Source: Dyella sp. SG609
GTDB lineage: Bacteria > Pseudomonadota > Gammaproteobacteria > Xanthomonadales > Rhodanobacteraceae
Length of the DNA stretch: 64,000 nt
Direction of reading: 5' to 3'
Assembly: GCF_012275375.1 (NCBI RefSeq)
Contig: NZ_JAAZQJ010000012.1
Span: forward strand, 93,493-157,492
Each line of letters begins with the position of its first letter. Positions within the stretch are counted from its first letter, which is position 1. The position numbers and the translations under genes were made by a program. The notes below the pieces were generated by a model. The model had not been told where the DNA came from and searched no databases. It was given only the letters and a program-made list of their open reading frames with translations. Shown one piece after another: positions 19,092 through 27,637 of the stretch.

Positions 19092-19215
19092 AAGACGTCG
19101 GAACGACGCCAGAGGAGACCACGCTGGTTGCGCCCTACGCTCCTGCGGGTTCCACGGCAATGGACTCGGGCGCCACCGCAAGTTTTGACAGGGCATTCCC
19201 CGGATGGTTCCTTGC
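19062..19215 (-). ncRNA. Candidate small RNA
   Basis: Between the two minus-strand terminators no gene needs the second one, which implies a short independent transcript. The segment folds on paper into a small ACCA/TGGT hairpin, a GACGTCG / CGACG-C hairpin (19094-19110 area) and the terminator stem. The 5' end is a guess; no clear promoter was found. Confidence 0.25.
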
Positions 19216-19240
19216 AGGACGAAAATATTTCCGCCGCAAG

Positions 19241-19266
19241 AAAAAAGCCCCGCGAGGGAGCGGGGC
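19241..19266 (-). terminator. Terminator of the 37-residue membrane protein gene
   Basis: Stem GCCCCGC / GCGGGGC with a six-base loop; six A on the left give the minus-strand RNA a U6 tail. It lies 140 bases past the small gene's stop. Confidence 0.7.
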
Positions 19267-19406
19267 GGAACTCACCGTCCGGAGGAGGACGGGAAGGGGC
19301 ACTCGATTGACGGTATCGCGGCAGGCTCCTTGCCCCGGCGGCCCGGTACGCCTCCCTGCGCACCGGCCGCCCATGCCTTCCACGGCAGCTCACTACAGAG
19401 TCGGGG

Positions 19407-19520
19407 TCAGTGGATGCTCATCACCAGGCCCAGCAGCAGGGCGCCCAGGGCCAGCACCACGCGCAGGGGTTCGAAGCCGCGCAGTTCGGCATTGGGGTCG
19501 GTGGGTTCGGGCTTGTTCAT
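19407..19520 (-). CDS. 37-residue single-span membrane protein
   Basis: Short gene: M-N-K-P-E-P-T-D-P-N-A-E-L-R-G-F-E-P-L-R, then a helix V-V-L-A-L-G-A-L-L-L-G-L-V-M-S-I-H. A soluble acidic N-terminus and one C-terminal membrane helix fit a small inner-membrane regulator or complex subunit. It has its own downstream terminator, which supports it as a real transcript. The ribosome site is weak. No family recognised. Confidence 0.55.
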   Translation of the reverse strand: MNKPEPTDPNAELRGFEPLRVVLALGALLLGLVMSIH

Positions 19521-19703
19521 GGCGGCATCCGGGGTGCGTCGAAGTGCTGCCTATGAGGCGCCGGCGGCGGGCGCGCGGCCCGGCACGGTGCGGGCGAAGG
19601 CGCGATGGCGTCTGGCAAAACGCGGGCAGCGCCAGCCTCCGCCTTGCGCCGCGCGAGTCGGCATAGCACCCTGCGCGCCATCCGCACCGAGAGGGAACGC
19701 TCC

Positions 19704-20393
19704 ATGGGCCGCAGCATTGCCATCGTCGAAGACGAACCGTTGATCCGCGCCAACTACGTCGAGGCGCTCAACCGCTTCGGCTACGACACGCGCGGCTACG
19801 GCTCGCGCCAGGAGGCCTCGACCGCCTTCGCCATGCGCCTGCCGGAGCTGGTGATCATCGACATCGGCCTGGGCGACGAACCGGAAGGCGGCTTCGACCT
19901 GTGCCGCGAGCTGCGCGCGAAATCGCCGACGCTGCCGATCATCTTCCTCACCGCGCGCGATTCCGATTTCGACGTGATCTCCGGGCTGCGCCTGGGCGCC
20001 GACGATTACCTGAGCAAGGACACCAGCCTGCACCAGCTGGCCGCGCGCATCGCGGCGCTGTTCCGCCGCATCGAGTCGATGAAGGCGCCGGCGTCGAGCG
20101 AGACGGTGATCGAGCACGGCCCGCTCAAGCTCGAATCCGAGCGCATGCGCATCACCTGGAACAACGAAGAGATCCCGCTCACCGTCACCGAGTTCTGGAT
20201 GGTGCACACCCTGGTGCGCTTCCCCGGCCACGTGAAGAACCGCGACCAGCTGATGCGCGAGGCGGAGCTGGTGGTGGACGACGCCACCATCACCTCGCAC
20301 ATCAAGCGCATCCGCAAGAAGTTCATCGCGGTGGCGCCGGAGTTCGATGCGATCGAGACGGTGCACGGCGTCGGCTATCGCTGGCGTCCTTGA
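19704..20393 (+). CDS. OmpR-family response regulator, PdsR-like
   Basis: 229 residues. A receiver domain (1-120; acidic pocket ED at 9-11, phosphoacceptor Asp53 in IIDIGLGD, Lys in LSKD) is followed by a winged-helix DNA-binding domain (about 135-229) ending VHGVGYRW. The kinase partner is next, 115 bases on, across a repeat element. Layout and sequence feel match the 'dedicated sortase system' regulators (PdsR) of proteobacteria, though no sortase is seen here. The start at 19704 begins the receiver directly. Confidence 0.85.
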   Translation: MGRSIAIVEDEPLIRANYVEALNRFGYDTRGYGSRQEASTAFAMRLPELVIIDIGLGDEPEGGFDLCRELRAKSPTLPIIFLTARDSDFDVISGLRLGADDYLSKDTSLHQLAARIAALFRRIESMKAPASSETVIEHGPLKLESERMRITWNNEEIPLTVTEFWMVHTLVRFPGHVKNRDQLMREAELVVDDATITSHIKRIRKKFIAVAPEFDAIETVHGVGYRWRP

Positions 20394-20397
20394 TAGT

Positions 20398-20500
20398 GGC
20401 GGGGAACGGGGATCGGGGAACAGGGAACGGCGCGCGTTCCCGAAGAACTGATGCCATGGCTGCGACGTCCCGTTCCCCATTCCCTGATCCCCGTTCCCCA
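20398..20500. repeat. GGGGAACGGGG inverted-repeat element, copy 2
   Basis: Left arm GGGGAACGGGGATCGGGG with AACAGGGAACG, right arm CGTTCCCCATTCCCTG then ATCCCCGTTCCCC. It occupies the gap between the response regulator and its kinase. Confidence 0.75.
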
Positions 20501-20508
20501 GCAACTCC

Positions 20509-22536
20509 ATGACCCTCCGCCGCAAGCTCCTGCTCGTCGCGCTGTGCACCCTGGCCCTGCCCGTGGCGGGCTGGCTGTATGTGCGCCAGATGGAAACCCT
20601 GCTGCGCGAAGGCCAGGCGCAGGCGCTGGTGGCGTCGGCGCGCGCGGTGGCGCGCAGCCTGGTGGTGACGCATGCGCCGCTGCCGCCGGGGGGCAACGGG
20701 TGGTACGTGCAGCAGGCGGTCAATCCCATCACCGTCGATGGCTATGGCGACGACTGGGCGCCGCTCACGCCGTGGAGCCAGTCGCTGGACAAGCGCGGCA
20801 AGCTGCTGCTCGCCGAGGACCGCGACTGGCTGTACCTCTATGTGGACGTGCGCAGCACGCACCGCACCCGCGCCGACGCGGCCGACGCCAATGCGCTGGC
20901 GGCGGATCACCTGATCCTGGGCCTGCGCAAGGGCGGCCAGCTGCGCCGCTATCTGATCGCCAGTGCCGCACCGGGGCCGGCTACGGCGCGGCCGCTGGAT
21001 CCGGCGCTGGAACGCTTCCCGGAATGGATCGCCGCGCAGTGGCAGGAAGACGGCAGCGGCTACCGCGTGGAACTGCGCCTGCCGCGCGCGCTGGGCCTGG
21101 ACGGCCTGGGCGTGGGCATCTACGACGCCGCGGCGCCGGACAGCGATCCGCAGGCGGCCGACGTGCGCCCGCTGCTGGGCTATTCCGCCGAGCTTTCGCA
21201 CGAACTGGCCCAGCTCGCGCCCGAGAATGTGCGCGCCCGCGTGCTGGCGCCGCAGGGCTGGCTGCTGGCGCGCAGCGGGCGCCTGGGCAGCACGGCGGTG
21301 CCGGCCGGCGAGCAGCCGGGCTGGTTCGCCTCGCTGGTGTACCGCTCGCTGCTGGCCAATCAACTGGAAGACGCCGAGCCCTGGACCGACGACGCCCCGC
21401 GCCTGGACGTGCGCGAAGTGAACGCCGCCGCCGGCGGCGCGCCGTCCACGCTGTGGCGCCAGGGCGAGGCGCGCGGCAGTGTGGTGCTGGCCGCGGCGGT
21501 GCCGGTGGAGCAGGGCGGCAAGGTGCAGGGCGTGCTGCTGCTGGAACAGTCCAGCCGCGCCGTGCCGCTGCTGGCGAACCGCGCCCTGCTCGGCCTGCTG
21601 GCCACGAGTTTCGGCGTGCTGCTGGTGGCCGGCGGCATCCTGCTGGCCTTCGCCACGCGCCTGAGCCTGCGGCTGTCGCGCCTGCGCAACGCCGCCGAGC
21701 GCGCGCAGGCCAACGATGGACGTCTGGACGGCCAGATGCTGGCGCGCTTCCCGATGACCGACGCGCAGGACGAGATCGGCGACCTGGCGCGCAGCTTCGA
21801 GCGCCTGTTCGAAGTGGTCGGCGGCTATACCGACTACCTGCGCACGCTGGCCTCCAAGCTGTCGCATGAACTGAATACGCCGTTGGCGATCGTGAAGTCC
21901 TCGCTGGACAACCTCGAACACTCGCTCACCGACCGCAACGCCCTGCCGCCCGAAGCCGCGCCCTACCTGGCCCGCGCCCGCGACGGCGTGGCGCGCCTGG
22001 GCACCCTGGTGCGCGCCATGAGCGAAGCCAGCCGGATGGAGCGCGCCATCGCCGCGGCGGAACCGGAAGACGTGGACCTGGCCGAAGTGGTGCGCGGCTG
22101 CGCCGATGCCTACCGGCCGCTGGCCGGCACGCGCCGCTTGGATTGCGTGCTGCCGGATGGTCCGCTGCGCCTGCACTGCGCGCCCGAGCTGATCGCCCAG
22201 GCGCTGGACAAGCTGTTCGACAACGCGCTCTCGTTCACCCCCGATGGCGGCTGGATGCGGCTGAGCCTGCGCGCGGCCGGCGACGGCGCCGAGATCGAGT
22301 TGGCCAACCAGGGCGAGCCTTTGCCGGCGGCGATGCAGGGGCGCTTGTTCGATTCCCTGGTGAGCCTGCGCGACAAGGCCACGCCGGGCGACGTGCCGCA
22401 TCTTGGCCTGGGCTTGTACGTGGTGCGGCTGGTGGCCGAGCGCCACCATGGCGTGGCGTCGGCGCGCAATCTGGAGGATGGCAGCGGCGTGGCCTTCACC
22501 CTCAGCCTGCAAGGCATGCCGCGCCAGCGCCTGTAA
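20509..22536 (+). CDS. Sensor histidine kinase, PdsS-like, with CBM9-like periplasmic domain
   Basis: 675 residues. An N-terminal membrane helix (5-25), a large periplasmic sensor (about 30-355), a second helix near 360-385, HAMP, a HisKA domain with His453 in LSHELNTPLAI, and HATPase with N box LFDNALSF and G box LGLGLYVV. The sensor begins with PITVDGYGDDW and DWLYLYVDV, the hallmark of CBM9/DOMON-type sugar-binding folds. The size and this sensor fit the kinase of the proteobacterial dedicated sortase system. It pairs with the regulator just upstream. Confidence 0.85.
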   Translation: MTLRRKLLLVALCTLALPVAGWLYVRQMETLLREGQAQALVASARAVARSLVVTHAPLPPGGNGWYVQQAVNPITVDGYGDDWAPLTPWSQSLDKRGKLLLAEDRDWLYLYVDVRSTHRTRADAADANALAADHLILGLRKGGQLRRYLIASAAPGPATARPLDPALERFPEWIAAQWQEDGSGYRVELRLPRALGLDGLGVGIYDAAAPDSDPQAADVRPLLGYSAELSHELAQLAPENVRARVLAPQGWLLARSGRLGSTAVPAGEQPGWFASLVYRSLLANQLEDAEPWTDDAPRLDVREVNAAAGGAPSTLWRQGEARGSVVLAAAVPVEQGGKVQGVLLLEQSSRAVPLLANRALLGLLATSFGVLLVAGGILLAFATRLSLRLSRLRNAAERAQANDGRLDGQMLARFPMTDAQDEIGDLARSFERLFEVVGGYTDYLRTLASKLSHELNTPLAIVKSSLDNLEHSLTDRNALPPEAAPYLARARDGVARLGTLVRAMSEASRMERAIAAAEPEDVDLAEVVRGCADAYRPLAGTRRLDCVLPDGPLRLHCAPELIAQALDKLFDNALSFTPDGGWMRLSLRAAGDGAEIELANQGEPLPAAMQGRLFDSLVSLRDKATPGDVPHLGLGLYVVRLVAERHHGVASARNLEDGSGVAFTLSLQGMPRQRL

Positions 22537-22630
22537 CGTAGGTTGGGGTGAGCCGGAGGCGAACCCCAACAATGCGGTGCGTTTGGACGGTGCGATGTTG
22601 GGGTTCGCCTTCGGCTCACCCCAACCTACG
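22537..22630. repeat. GTAGGTTGGGG inverted-repeat element, copy 2
   Basis: CGTAGGTTGGGGTGAGC on the left and GCTCACCCCAACCTACG on the right, with inner GAACCCCAAC / GTTGGGGTTC. It begins one base after the kinase stop. Confidence 0.85.
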
Positions 22631-22644
22631 TCACGCTACCGGGG

Positions 22645-23667
22645 CTAGCGCCTCACCATCCATCCGCCCGCGCTGTGCAGCACCTGCACTTGCTGCACGG
22701 CCGGTGCGCCGCAGGTCTCCCCTTTGCACGGCACCAGCGTCACGCTCAGGTGCTGGTCGTCATCCAGTTTGAAATCCGCCAGCTTCTCGCTGGCCGCGCC
22801 TGCCGCATTCTCCAGCGCTGTGCCGATGAATACGCCGCTGCGGAACACATACAGCTGCAGGCTCGACGGATGGCAGGCGCGGTCGAAGCTCGCGGCGGCC
22901 TCGGCGACATAGGTATCGCCCTTGCGCTGCGCGCGGCCGGTGAGCAGGCGCTGGCCGCCGGTGAGCAGGAAGCGGTCCTCGTCGCTGCGTGCCGAGGGTG
23001 CGGCGGCGGCGCACTGGCCGGCGTTGGCGCTGGTGACGGAGGCGTCGTCGCCAGCGTCGTCGTCCTCGAATTCCAGCGGCTGCAGCGGCCGCGGCACATA
23101 GCGCTGCGCGGCTTCGGGCGCGCTGGCCGGCGCGGGCTTGTACAGCCACAGCGCCAGTCCGGCGGCGGCGATCACCAGCACGGCGATGGCCCAGCCGGGG
23201 ACGCGCCAGGTCCGGCGAGGCGCGGCGGCGGCCGGGATCGGCGGCGGCATGGCGTGCGTTGCGTCGGTGGGCAGTGGCGGCGGCAACGGCTCGCCCGCGC
23301 CGGTGGGCGACCACGGGAACCACTGCTGCCCGCCGTCATGGCACCACTGGTCGCCGCCTTCGGCATAGCGCGCCAGCGCGGACTCCGGCAGCGGGCCGCG
23401 TACCTGGCCGGCGCGCAGCAGCCATACCAGCGGCGCGTCGTCGGGTTCCGGCCGCGCTTCCACGCCCATGTCTTCCAGCTGCGCGGCCTGGGCCTGGGCG
23501 GCGGACAGCTCCAGCCCGCGGCGGATCAGCAGCGGCGCGCGCCCGAACACGCGCTTGCGGAAATCCGCGTCCTGCATGCCGAACGCTTCGGCCATGCGGG
23601 CGTGCGCGCTGTCCGGGTCGTGGCCGGGCAGCAGGCGGCCGGTGAGCACGAGGCAGTACTGATCCAT
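22645..23667 (-). CDS. GYF-like domain membrane protein of unknown function
   Basis: 340 residues. The N-terminal 75 residues form a small alpha/beta domain (MDQYCLVLTGRLLPGHDPD). Residues 79-120 (VWLLRAGQVRGPLPESALARY, then WFPW) resemble the GYF_2/DUF4339 tryptophan motif. A proline-rich stretch and one membrane helix (158-176) follow, and the C-terminal periplasmic part carries cysteines. Such chaperone-like tethers are common but undefined. The start at 23667 is used because upstream frames lie in the trpE promoter area. Single gene, divergent from trpE. Confidence 0.65.
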   Translation of the reverse strand: MDQYCLVLTGRLLPGHDPDSAHARMAEAFGMQDADFRKRVFGRAPLLIRRGLELSAAQAQAAQLEDMGVEARPEPDDAPLVWLLRAGQVRGPLPESALARYAEGGDQWCHDGGQQWFPWSPTGAGEPLPPPLPTDATHAMPPPIPAAAAPRRTWRVPGWAIAVLVIAAAGLALWLYKPAPASAPEAAQRYVPRPLQPLEFEDDDAGDDASVTSANAGQCAAAAPSARSDEDRFLLTGGQRLLTGRAQRKGDTYVAEAAASFDRACHPSSLQLYVFRSGVFIGTALENAAGAASEKLADFKLDDDQHLSVTLVPCKGETCGAPAVQQVQVLHSAGGWMVRR

Positions 23668-23822
23668 ATCGGTTCCCACCGGGAGGCGCGGGTGCCGCGC
23701 CCATCCGCCCAAGGGTAGGCGCGGCGCCCGGAGCGGACAAGCACGAGCGCCGCCGCCACCGCGGTTATGCCTACAATGGCCGCCTTGAGTGTTCCCCGCA
23801 TGGCTTCCCGGATTCCCACGAC

Positions 23823-25313
23823 GTGAGCTCACCAGAGAAGATCGGCCGCGAGCAATTCGACGCGCTGGCCGCCCAAGGCCACACGCGCATCCCGCTGGTG
23901 CGCGAGGTGTTTTCCGACCTCGACACGCCACTGTCGGTGTACCTGAAACTGGCCGACGGCCCGTACACCTTCCTGTTCGAATCGGTCGAGGGCGGCGCCA
24001 CCTGGGGACGCTATTCGATCATCGGCCTGCCGGCCCGGCGCGTGTACCGCCTGCGCGGCCACGAGCTGGAAGTGGAAGACAGCGGCGAAGTCACCGAGCG
24101 CCGCCACCTGGACGACCCGCTGGCCGAGATCGAGAAACTGCGCCTGCAGTACGACGTGCCGCGCCTGCCGCAGCTGCCGGCTTTCAGCGGCGGCCTGGTC
24201 GGCTATTTCGGCTTCGAGACCATCGGCTATATCGAGCCGCGCCTGGCGCGCTGGGACCGCGCCGACGAACTGGGCACGCCCGACGTGCTGCTGATGCTGG
24301 CCGAGGAAGTCGCCGTCTTCGACAACCTCAAGGGCCGCCTGTACCTGATCGTGCATGCCGACCCCGCCCGGCCGCACGCCTACGCCGAGGCGCAGCGCCG
24401 GCTCGACGCGCTGGTGCACCGCCTGCGCCAGGGCGGCGCCTCGTATCCGCAGCTCACCCAGTCGGTGGCGCTGGACGAGGGCGATTTCAAATCCTCCTTC
24501 ACCAAGGAGGAATTCGAGGCGATGGTCGAACGCGCGAAGGAATACATCCGCGCCGGCGACATCTTCCAGGTGGTGCCTTCGCAGCGCCTGAGCGTCGGCT
24601 TCAACGCGCGCCCGGTGGACGTGTACCGCGCGCTGCGCGCCTTGAACCCGTCGCCCTACATGTACTTCGTCGATCTGGGCGGCACGCAGATCGTCGGCTC
24701 CTCGCCGGAGATCCTGGCGCGCCTGAAGGACGGCAAGGTGGTGGTGCGCCCGCTGGCCGGCACGCGCAAGCGCGGCGCCACCGAGGAGGAAGACCAGGCG
24801 CTGGAAGCGGAACTGCTGGCCGACCCCAAGGAGCGCGCCGAGCACGTGATGCTGATCGACCTGGGCCGCAACGACATCGGCCGCATCAGCGAGACCGGCA
24901 GCGTGGAGGTGAGCGAGTCCTTCGTGGTCGAGCGCTACTCGCACGTGATGCACATCGTGTCGCAGGTGCAGGGCCAGGTGCGCCCGGATGTCGGCTACAT
25001 GGACGTGCTCAAGGCCACCTTTCCGGCCGGCACGCTCAGCGGCGCGCCGAAGATCCGCGCGCTGGAGATCATCCAGGAGCTGGAACCCTACAAGCGCAAC
25101 ATCTACGCCGGCGCGATCGGCTGGATCGGCTGGTGGGGCGACGCGGACACCGCCATCGCCATCCGCACCGCGGTGATCCAGGACGGCCGCCTGCACGTGC
25201 AGGCCGGCGCCGGCATCGTCTACGACTCCGACCCCACCGCCGAGTGGGAGGAGACCATGAACAAGGGCCGCGCGCTGTTCCGCGCCGTGGCGCAGGCGGC
25301 TAAGGGCCTGTAA
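23823..25313 (+). CDS. trpE: Anthranilate synthase component I
   Basis: Converts chorismate to anthranilate with TrpG ammonia, the first step to tryptophan. 496 residues, normal. The N-terminal regulatory region has TFLFESVEGG, matching the LLES tryptophan-feedback site, and the chorismate-binding domain shows PSPYMYF, GSSPEILA, PLAGTRKRG, HVMLIDLGRNDIGR, FPAGTLSGAPKIRA and GAIGWIG. The start is a GTG with a poor ribosome site. Its partners trpG, trpD and trpC are about 27 kb downstream, with unrelated genes in between. Confidence 0.96.
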   Translation: MSSPEKIGREQFDALAAQGHTRIPLVREVFSDLDTPLSVYLKLADGPYTFLFESVEGGATWGRYSIIGLPARRVYRLRGHELEVEDSGEVTERRHLDDPLAEIEKLRLQYDVPRLPQLPAFSGGLVGYFGFETIGYIEPRLARWDRADELGTPDVLLMLAEEVAVFDNLKGRLYLIVHADPARPHAYAEAQRRLDALVHRLRQGGASYPQLTQSVALDEGDFKSSFTKEEFEAMVERAKEYIRAGDIFQVVPSQRLSVGFNARPVDVYRALRALNPSPYMYFVDLGGTQIVGSSPEILARLKDGKVVVRPLAGTRKRGATEEEDQALEAELLADPKERAEHVMLIDLGRNDIGRISETGSVEVSESFVVERYSHVMHIVSQVQGQVRPDVGYMDVLKATFPAGTLSGAPKIRALEIIQELEPYKRNIYAGAIGWIGWWGDADTAIAIRTAVIQDGRLHVQAGAGIVYDSDPTAEWEETMNKGRALFRAVAQAAKGL

Positions 25314-25320
25314 GGCGGCG

Positions 25321-26040
25321 ATGGACATGCACAGGAAACGCCAGCTCAGTCTTTCGATCACGCGCGCCGGCATCGTCGCCTTGCCGCTGCTGTATTCGCT
25401 CACCGCCACCGCGCGCGAGCCGGCGCAAACGCGCTGGGTCGACGACCCGTACAGCCGCATGAAGGCGATGGCGATGCTGCAGTCGCTCAACGCCGACCTG
25501 CTCAGCCACCCCAGCGCCACGCTCACCCTGGAGCGCTGGTGCGGCACGCATCATCTGGCCCACGACGCCAAGGTGGTGGCGCGCGTGGTGAAGGGCGCGG
25601 ACAAGCCGCTGCCGGACGGCGCCCGCGAGCAGCTGGGCATCGGCGCCGAAGAACCGGTGCGCTACCGCCAGGTGCAGCTGGTCTGCGGCGGCCTGGTGCT
25701 GTCGGAAGCCGACAACTGGTACGTGCCGTCGCGCCTGAGCGAGGCGATGAACCGCGAGCTGGACGAGAGCGACACCCCGTTCGGCAAGGTGGTGCAGCCG
25801 CTGCACTTCCGCCGCCAGACCCTGGCCGCGGAGCTCCTGTGGTCGCCGCTGCCGGCCGGCTGGGACGCCGGCGCGCCGCTGCCGCCAGCCACCCGCCATC
25901 CGCTGGACATCCCCGCCCACGTGCTGCAGCACCGCGCGGTGCTGGTGAGCGGCGACAACCAGCCCTTCAGCCTGGTGGTGGAGAGCTATACGGCGAACGT
26001 GCTGGCGATGCCCTCGTCGCTGCTGGCGCCGACGCCCTAG
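25321..26040 (+). CDS. Exported protein with chorismate lyase-like (UbiC/DUF98) fold
   Basis: 239 residues. A Tat-unlike signal peptide (to about residue 31) precedes a domain whose order of motifs recalls chorismate pyruvate-lyase and UTRA folds: RYRQVQLVCGG with the usual Arg, a following alpha/beta unit WYVPSRL, then DTPFGKVVQPLHFRR and a C-terminal QPFSLVVESYTA. It starts 7 bases after trpE, a chorismate-using gene, so it is cotranscribed. The signal peptide makes cytoplasmic ubiquinone synthesis unlikely; it might bind or cleave a small aromatic in the periplasm. The fold call is by motif order, not by search. Confidence 0.6.
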   Translation: MDMHRKRQLSLSITRAGIVALPLLYSLTATAREPAQTRWVDDPYSRMKAMAMLQSLNADLLSHPSATLTLERWCGTHHLAHDAKVVARVVKGADKPLPDGAREQLGIGAEEPVRYRQVQLVCGGLVLSEADNWYVPSRLSEAMNRELDESDTPFGKVVQPLHFRRQTLAAELLWSPLPAGWDAGAPLPPATRHPLDIPAHVLQHRAVLVSGDNQPFSLVVESYTANVLAMPSSLLAPTP

Positions 26041-26258
26041 CGCAAGCCCGGCGTAAGAGCCGCGTCACAAAATCTGCCAGAATGTGACGGCGATCGCAGG
26101 GAAGGGCGGTCGCCATTGCGCCGCGTGCCGTCCAGGCACGCTCCCAGGGAAACGGGGCCCGATGCCGCAGAACCTCTTCCGGTAATACCCCCGCGACGCG
26201 GACGCCATGGTGGCTTCCGGGGGAGCGCGCGGGCCGCAGCAAAGCAACAGGGGAAAAC
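26041..26258 (+). other. Leader region of the lipoprotein gene
   Basis: 218 bases with a 7-bp inverted repeat CGTCACA / TGTGACG at 26063-26089 (13-base centre). No gene seen. The repeat lies about 170 bases before the ATG and may be an operator or mRNA stem. Confidence 0.4.
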
Positions 26259-26945
26259 ATGAAACTCATCGCCAGGACCGCATGCGTCGCCGCATGCGCG
26301 CTGCTGCTGTCGTCGTGCGCGACGATCGTCGGCGGCAAGTACCAGAACGTCAGCGTCGACACCAAGGCGTCCGACCAGAGCAGCATCGCCGCCCAGTGCA
26401 CGCTCAGCAACGACCGCGGCACCGTCAGCGTCACCACGCCGGGCACCGCCCGCGTGCGCCGCTCCGACGGCGCGCTGGACGTGAGCTGCCAGAAGGACGG
26501 CGCCCAGATCGGCCAGCAGACCTACCACGCCAGCACCCGCGGCATGGTGTGGGGCAACCTTCTGTTCGGCGGCCTGATCGGCATCGTGGTGGACTTCACC
26601 AACGGCGCCGCGCACCACTATCCGGATCACCTGAGCGTGACCTCGTACAACAAGCACTACGACGCGGCCGCGATGGCCGGTGGCGCACCCGCCACCATGG
26701 GCAGCGGCAGCGCCGCCGCCTCGGTGCCGGCCGCCGCCGGCGACCTGGCCAGCCTGGATCGCCGCATCGCGCCGGCCACCTTCAATGCCGCGCAGAACGT
26801 GGCCGCCGCCAGGCAGTGCGACCGTGCGCTGCACGTGGTGATGGCCGATGGCGCACGCTCGCTGCTGGAAGCGAACTGCCCGGGCGCCGAGCCGGTGCAT
26901 ATCGAGTGCGATGGCGACAAGTGCGTGGCCGTGCACAAGGACTGA
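26259..26945 (+). CDS. Lipoprotein of unknown function
   Basis: 228 residues. Signal peptide with lipobox LSSC (Cys at 21), so a lipid-anchored periplasmic protein. The mature start ATIVGGKYQNVSVDTKA is typical of a small beta-sandwich lipoprotein group seen in proteobacteria. A hydrophobic stretch GMVWGNLLFGGLIGIVVDF (about 91-112) could embed, and the C-terminal half after an Ala-rich linker carries two Cys near the end. Its GGGG ribosome site and a repeat element just after the stop mark it as a single gene. Confidence 0.7.
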   Translation: MKLIARTACVAACALLLSSCATIVGGKYQNVSVDTKASDQSSIAAQCTLSNDRGTVSVTTPGTARVRRSDGALDVSCQKDGAQIGQQTYHASTRGMVWGNLLFGGLIGIVVDFTNGAAHHYPDHLSVTSYNKHYDAAAMAGGAPATMGSGSAAASVPAAAGDLASLDRRIAPATFNAAQNVAAARQCDRALHVVMADGARSLLEANCPGAEPVHIECDGDKCVAVHKD

Positions 26946-26954
26946 CGCACATGG

Positions 26955-27043
26955 CTTAGGTTGGGGGGAGCGCAGCGAACCCCAACGTGCCGGCGACCGT
27001 GCAAGGTCCGTTGGGGTTCGCCTTTGGCTCACCCCAACCTACG
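26955..27043. repeat. GTAGGTTGGGG inverted-repeat element, copy 3
   Basis: CTTAGGTTGGGG at the left and CCCCAACCTACG at the right, with inner GAACCCCAAC / GTTGGGGTTC. One arm base differs from copies 1 and 2. Confidence 0.8.
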
Positions 27044-27057
27044 CCGTCGTTGATGGG

Positions 27058-27621
27058 CTAGTGGCGCGGATCCTGCGGCGGATCCAGCCGCACCCACCGC
27101 TTCCCATCCACCCGCGCGCAAATCCCGCCCTCCGCGCACGGCGCCAGATTCCCCGCCGCGATCGCCGCATTGATCTGCGACGTCCACGCCGCATTCGACA
27201 GCTCGGTATGCGCGTGCATCACCGTATAAGCCGCCGCGCCGATCACCAGCAGCCCGCCGACGGCGCAGGCGATGAAGGCCTTCCACGCCGTCGCCGTATG
27301 CACCCGGCCGGCGCTGCTGATGCGCTGCTGCAGGTCCGCCGCGGCGTTGCGCACGTCCAGCATGGCGCTTTCCAGATGCTTCTCCGCCTGCGCGAACGGC
27401 TCGCGCAGGCCGTGGCTGAGCGTGGCGCCGGCCGCCTGGCGGAATTCCTCCACCGCGCTGGCCGACACCTGCTGCGCCACCTGGCTGACGCTCTGCGCCG
27501 CCATGCGGATGGTCTCCGCCGCCTGCGCGTTCTGCTGCACCACCTTGTCGCCGCGGGTTTCGAAGCTGTCGACCAGCATCGACAGCTTCACCGCCATGGC
27601 CTTGATGTCGTCCTGGGTCAT
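27058..27621 (-). CDS. Membrane protein with N-terminal helical domain, third gene of the lipase cassette
   Basis: 187 residues: an amphipathic helical region (1-105) rich in Ala, Gln and Glu with coiled-coil character, one membrane helix (113-133, AFIACAVGGLLVIGAAAYTVM) and a short periplasmic tail with two Cys. It starts 16 bases after the lipase stop, so the three genes from 29737 to 27058 form one operon. The layout would suit a membrane immunity or loading factor; no family recognised. Confidence 0.7.
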   Translation of the reverse strand: MTQDDIKAMAVKLSMLVDSFETRGDKVVQQNAQAAETIRMAAQSVSQVAQQVSASAVEEFRQAAGATLSHGLREPFAQAEKHLESAMLDVRNAAADLQQRISSAGRVHTATAWKAFIACAVGGLLVIGAAAYTVMHAHTELSNAAWTSQINAAIAAGNLAPCAEGGICARVDGKRWVRLDPPQDPRH

Positions 27622-27637
27622 GCGCGTCTACTCGCGT

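Larger units (their letters stand above)
19044..19406. other. Intergenic region with two minus-strand terminators
   Basis: 363 bases between rpe and the 37-residue gene. It contains two hairpins whose T runs read on the minus strand (19241-19266 and 19062-19091) and structured DNA between them; no protein gene is credible here. Confidence 0.5.

Noticed and set aside
26063..26089. CGTCACA...TGTGACG as a Clp/CRP binding site
   Set aside because: CRP-type sites read TGTGA-N6-TCACA; here the half-sites are in the opposite order with a 13-base centre, so it does not fit.
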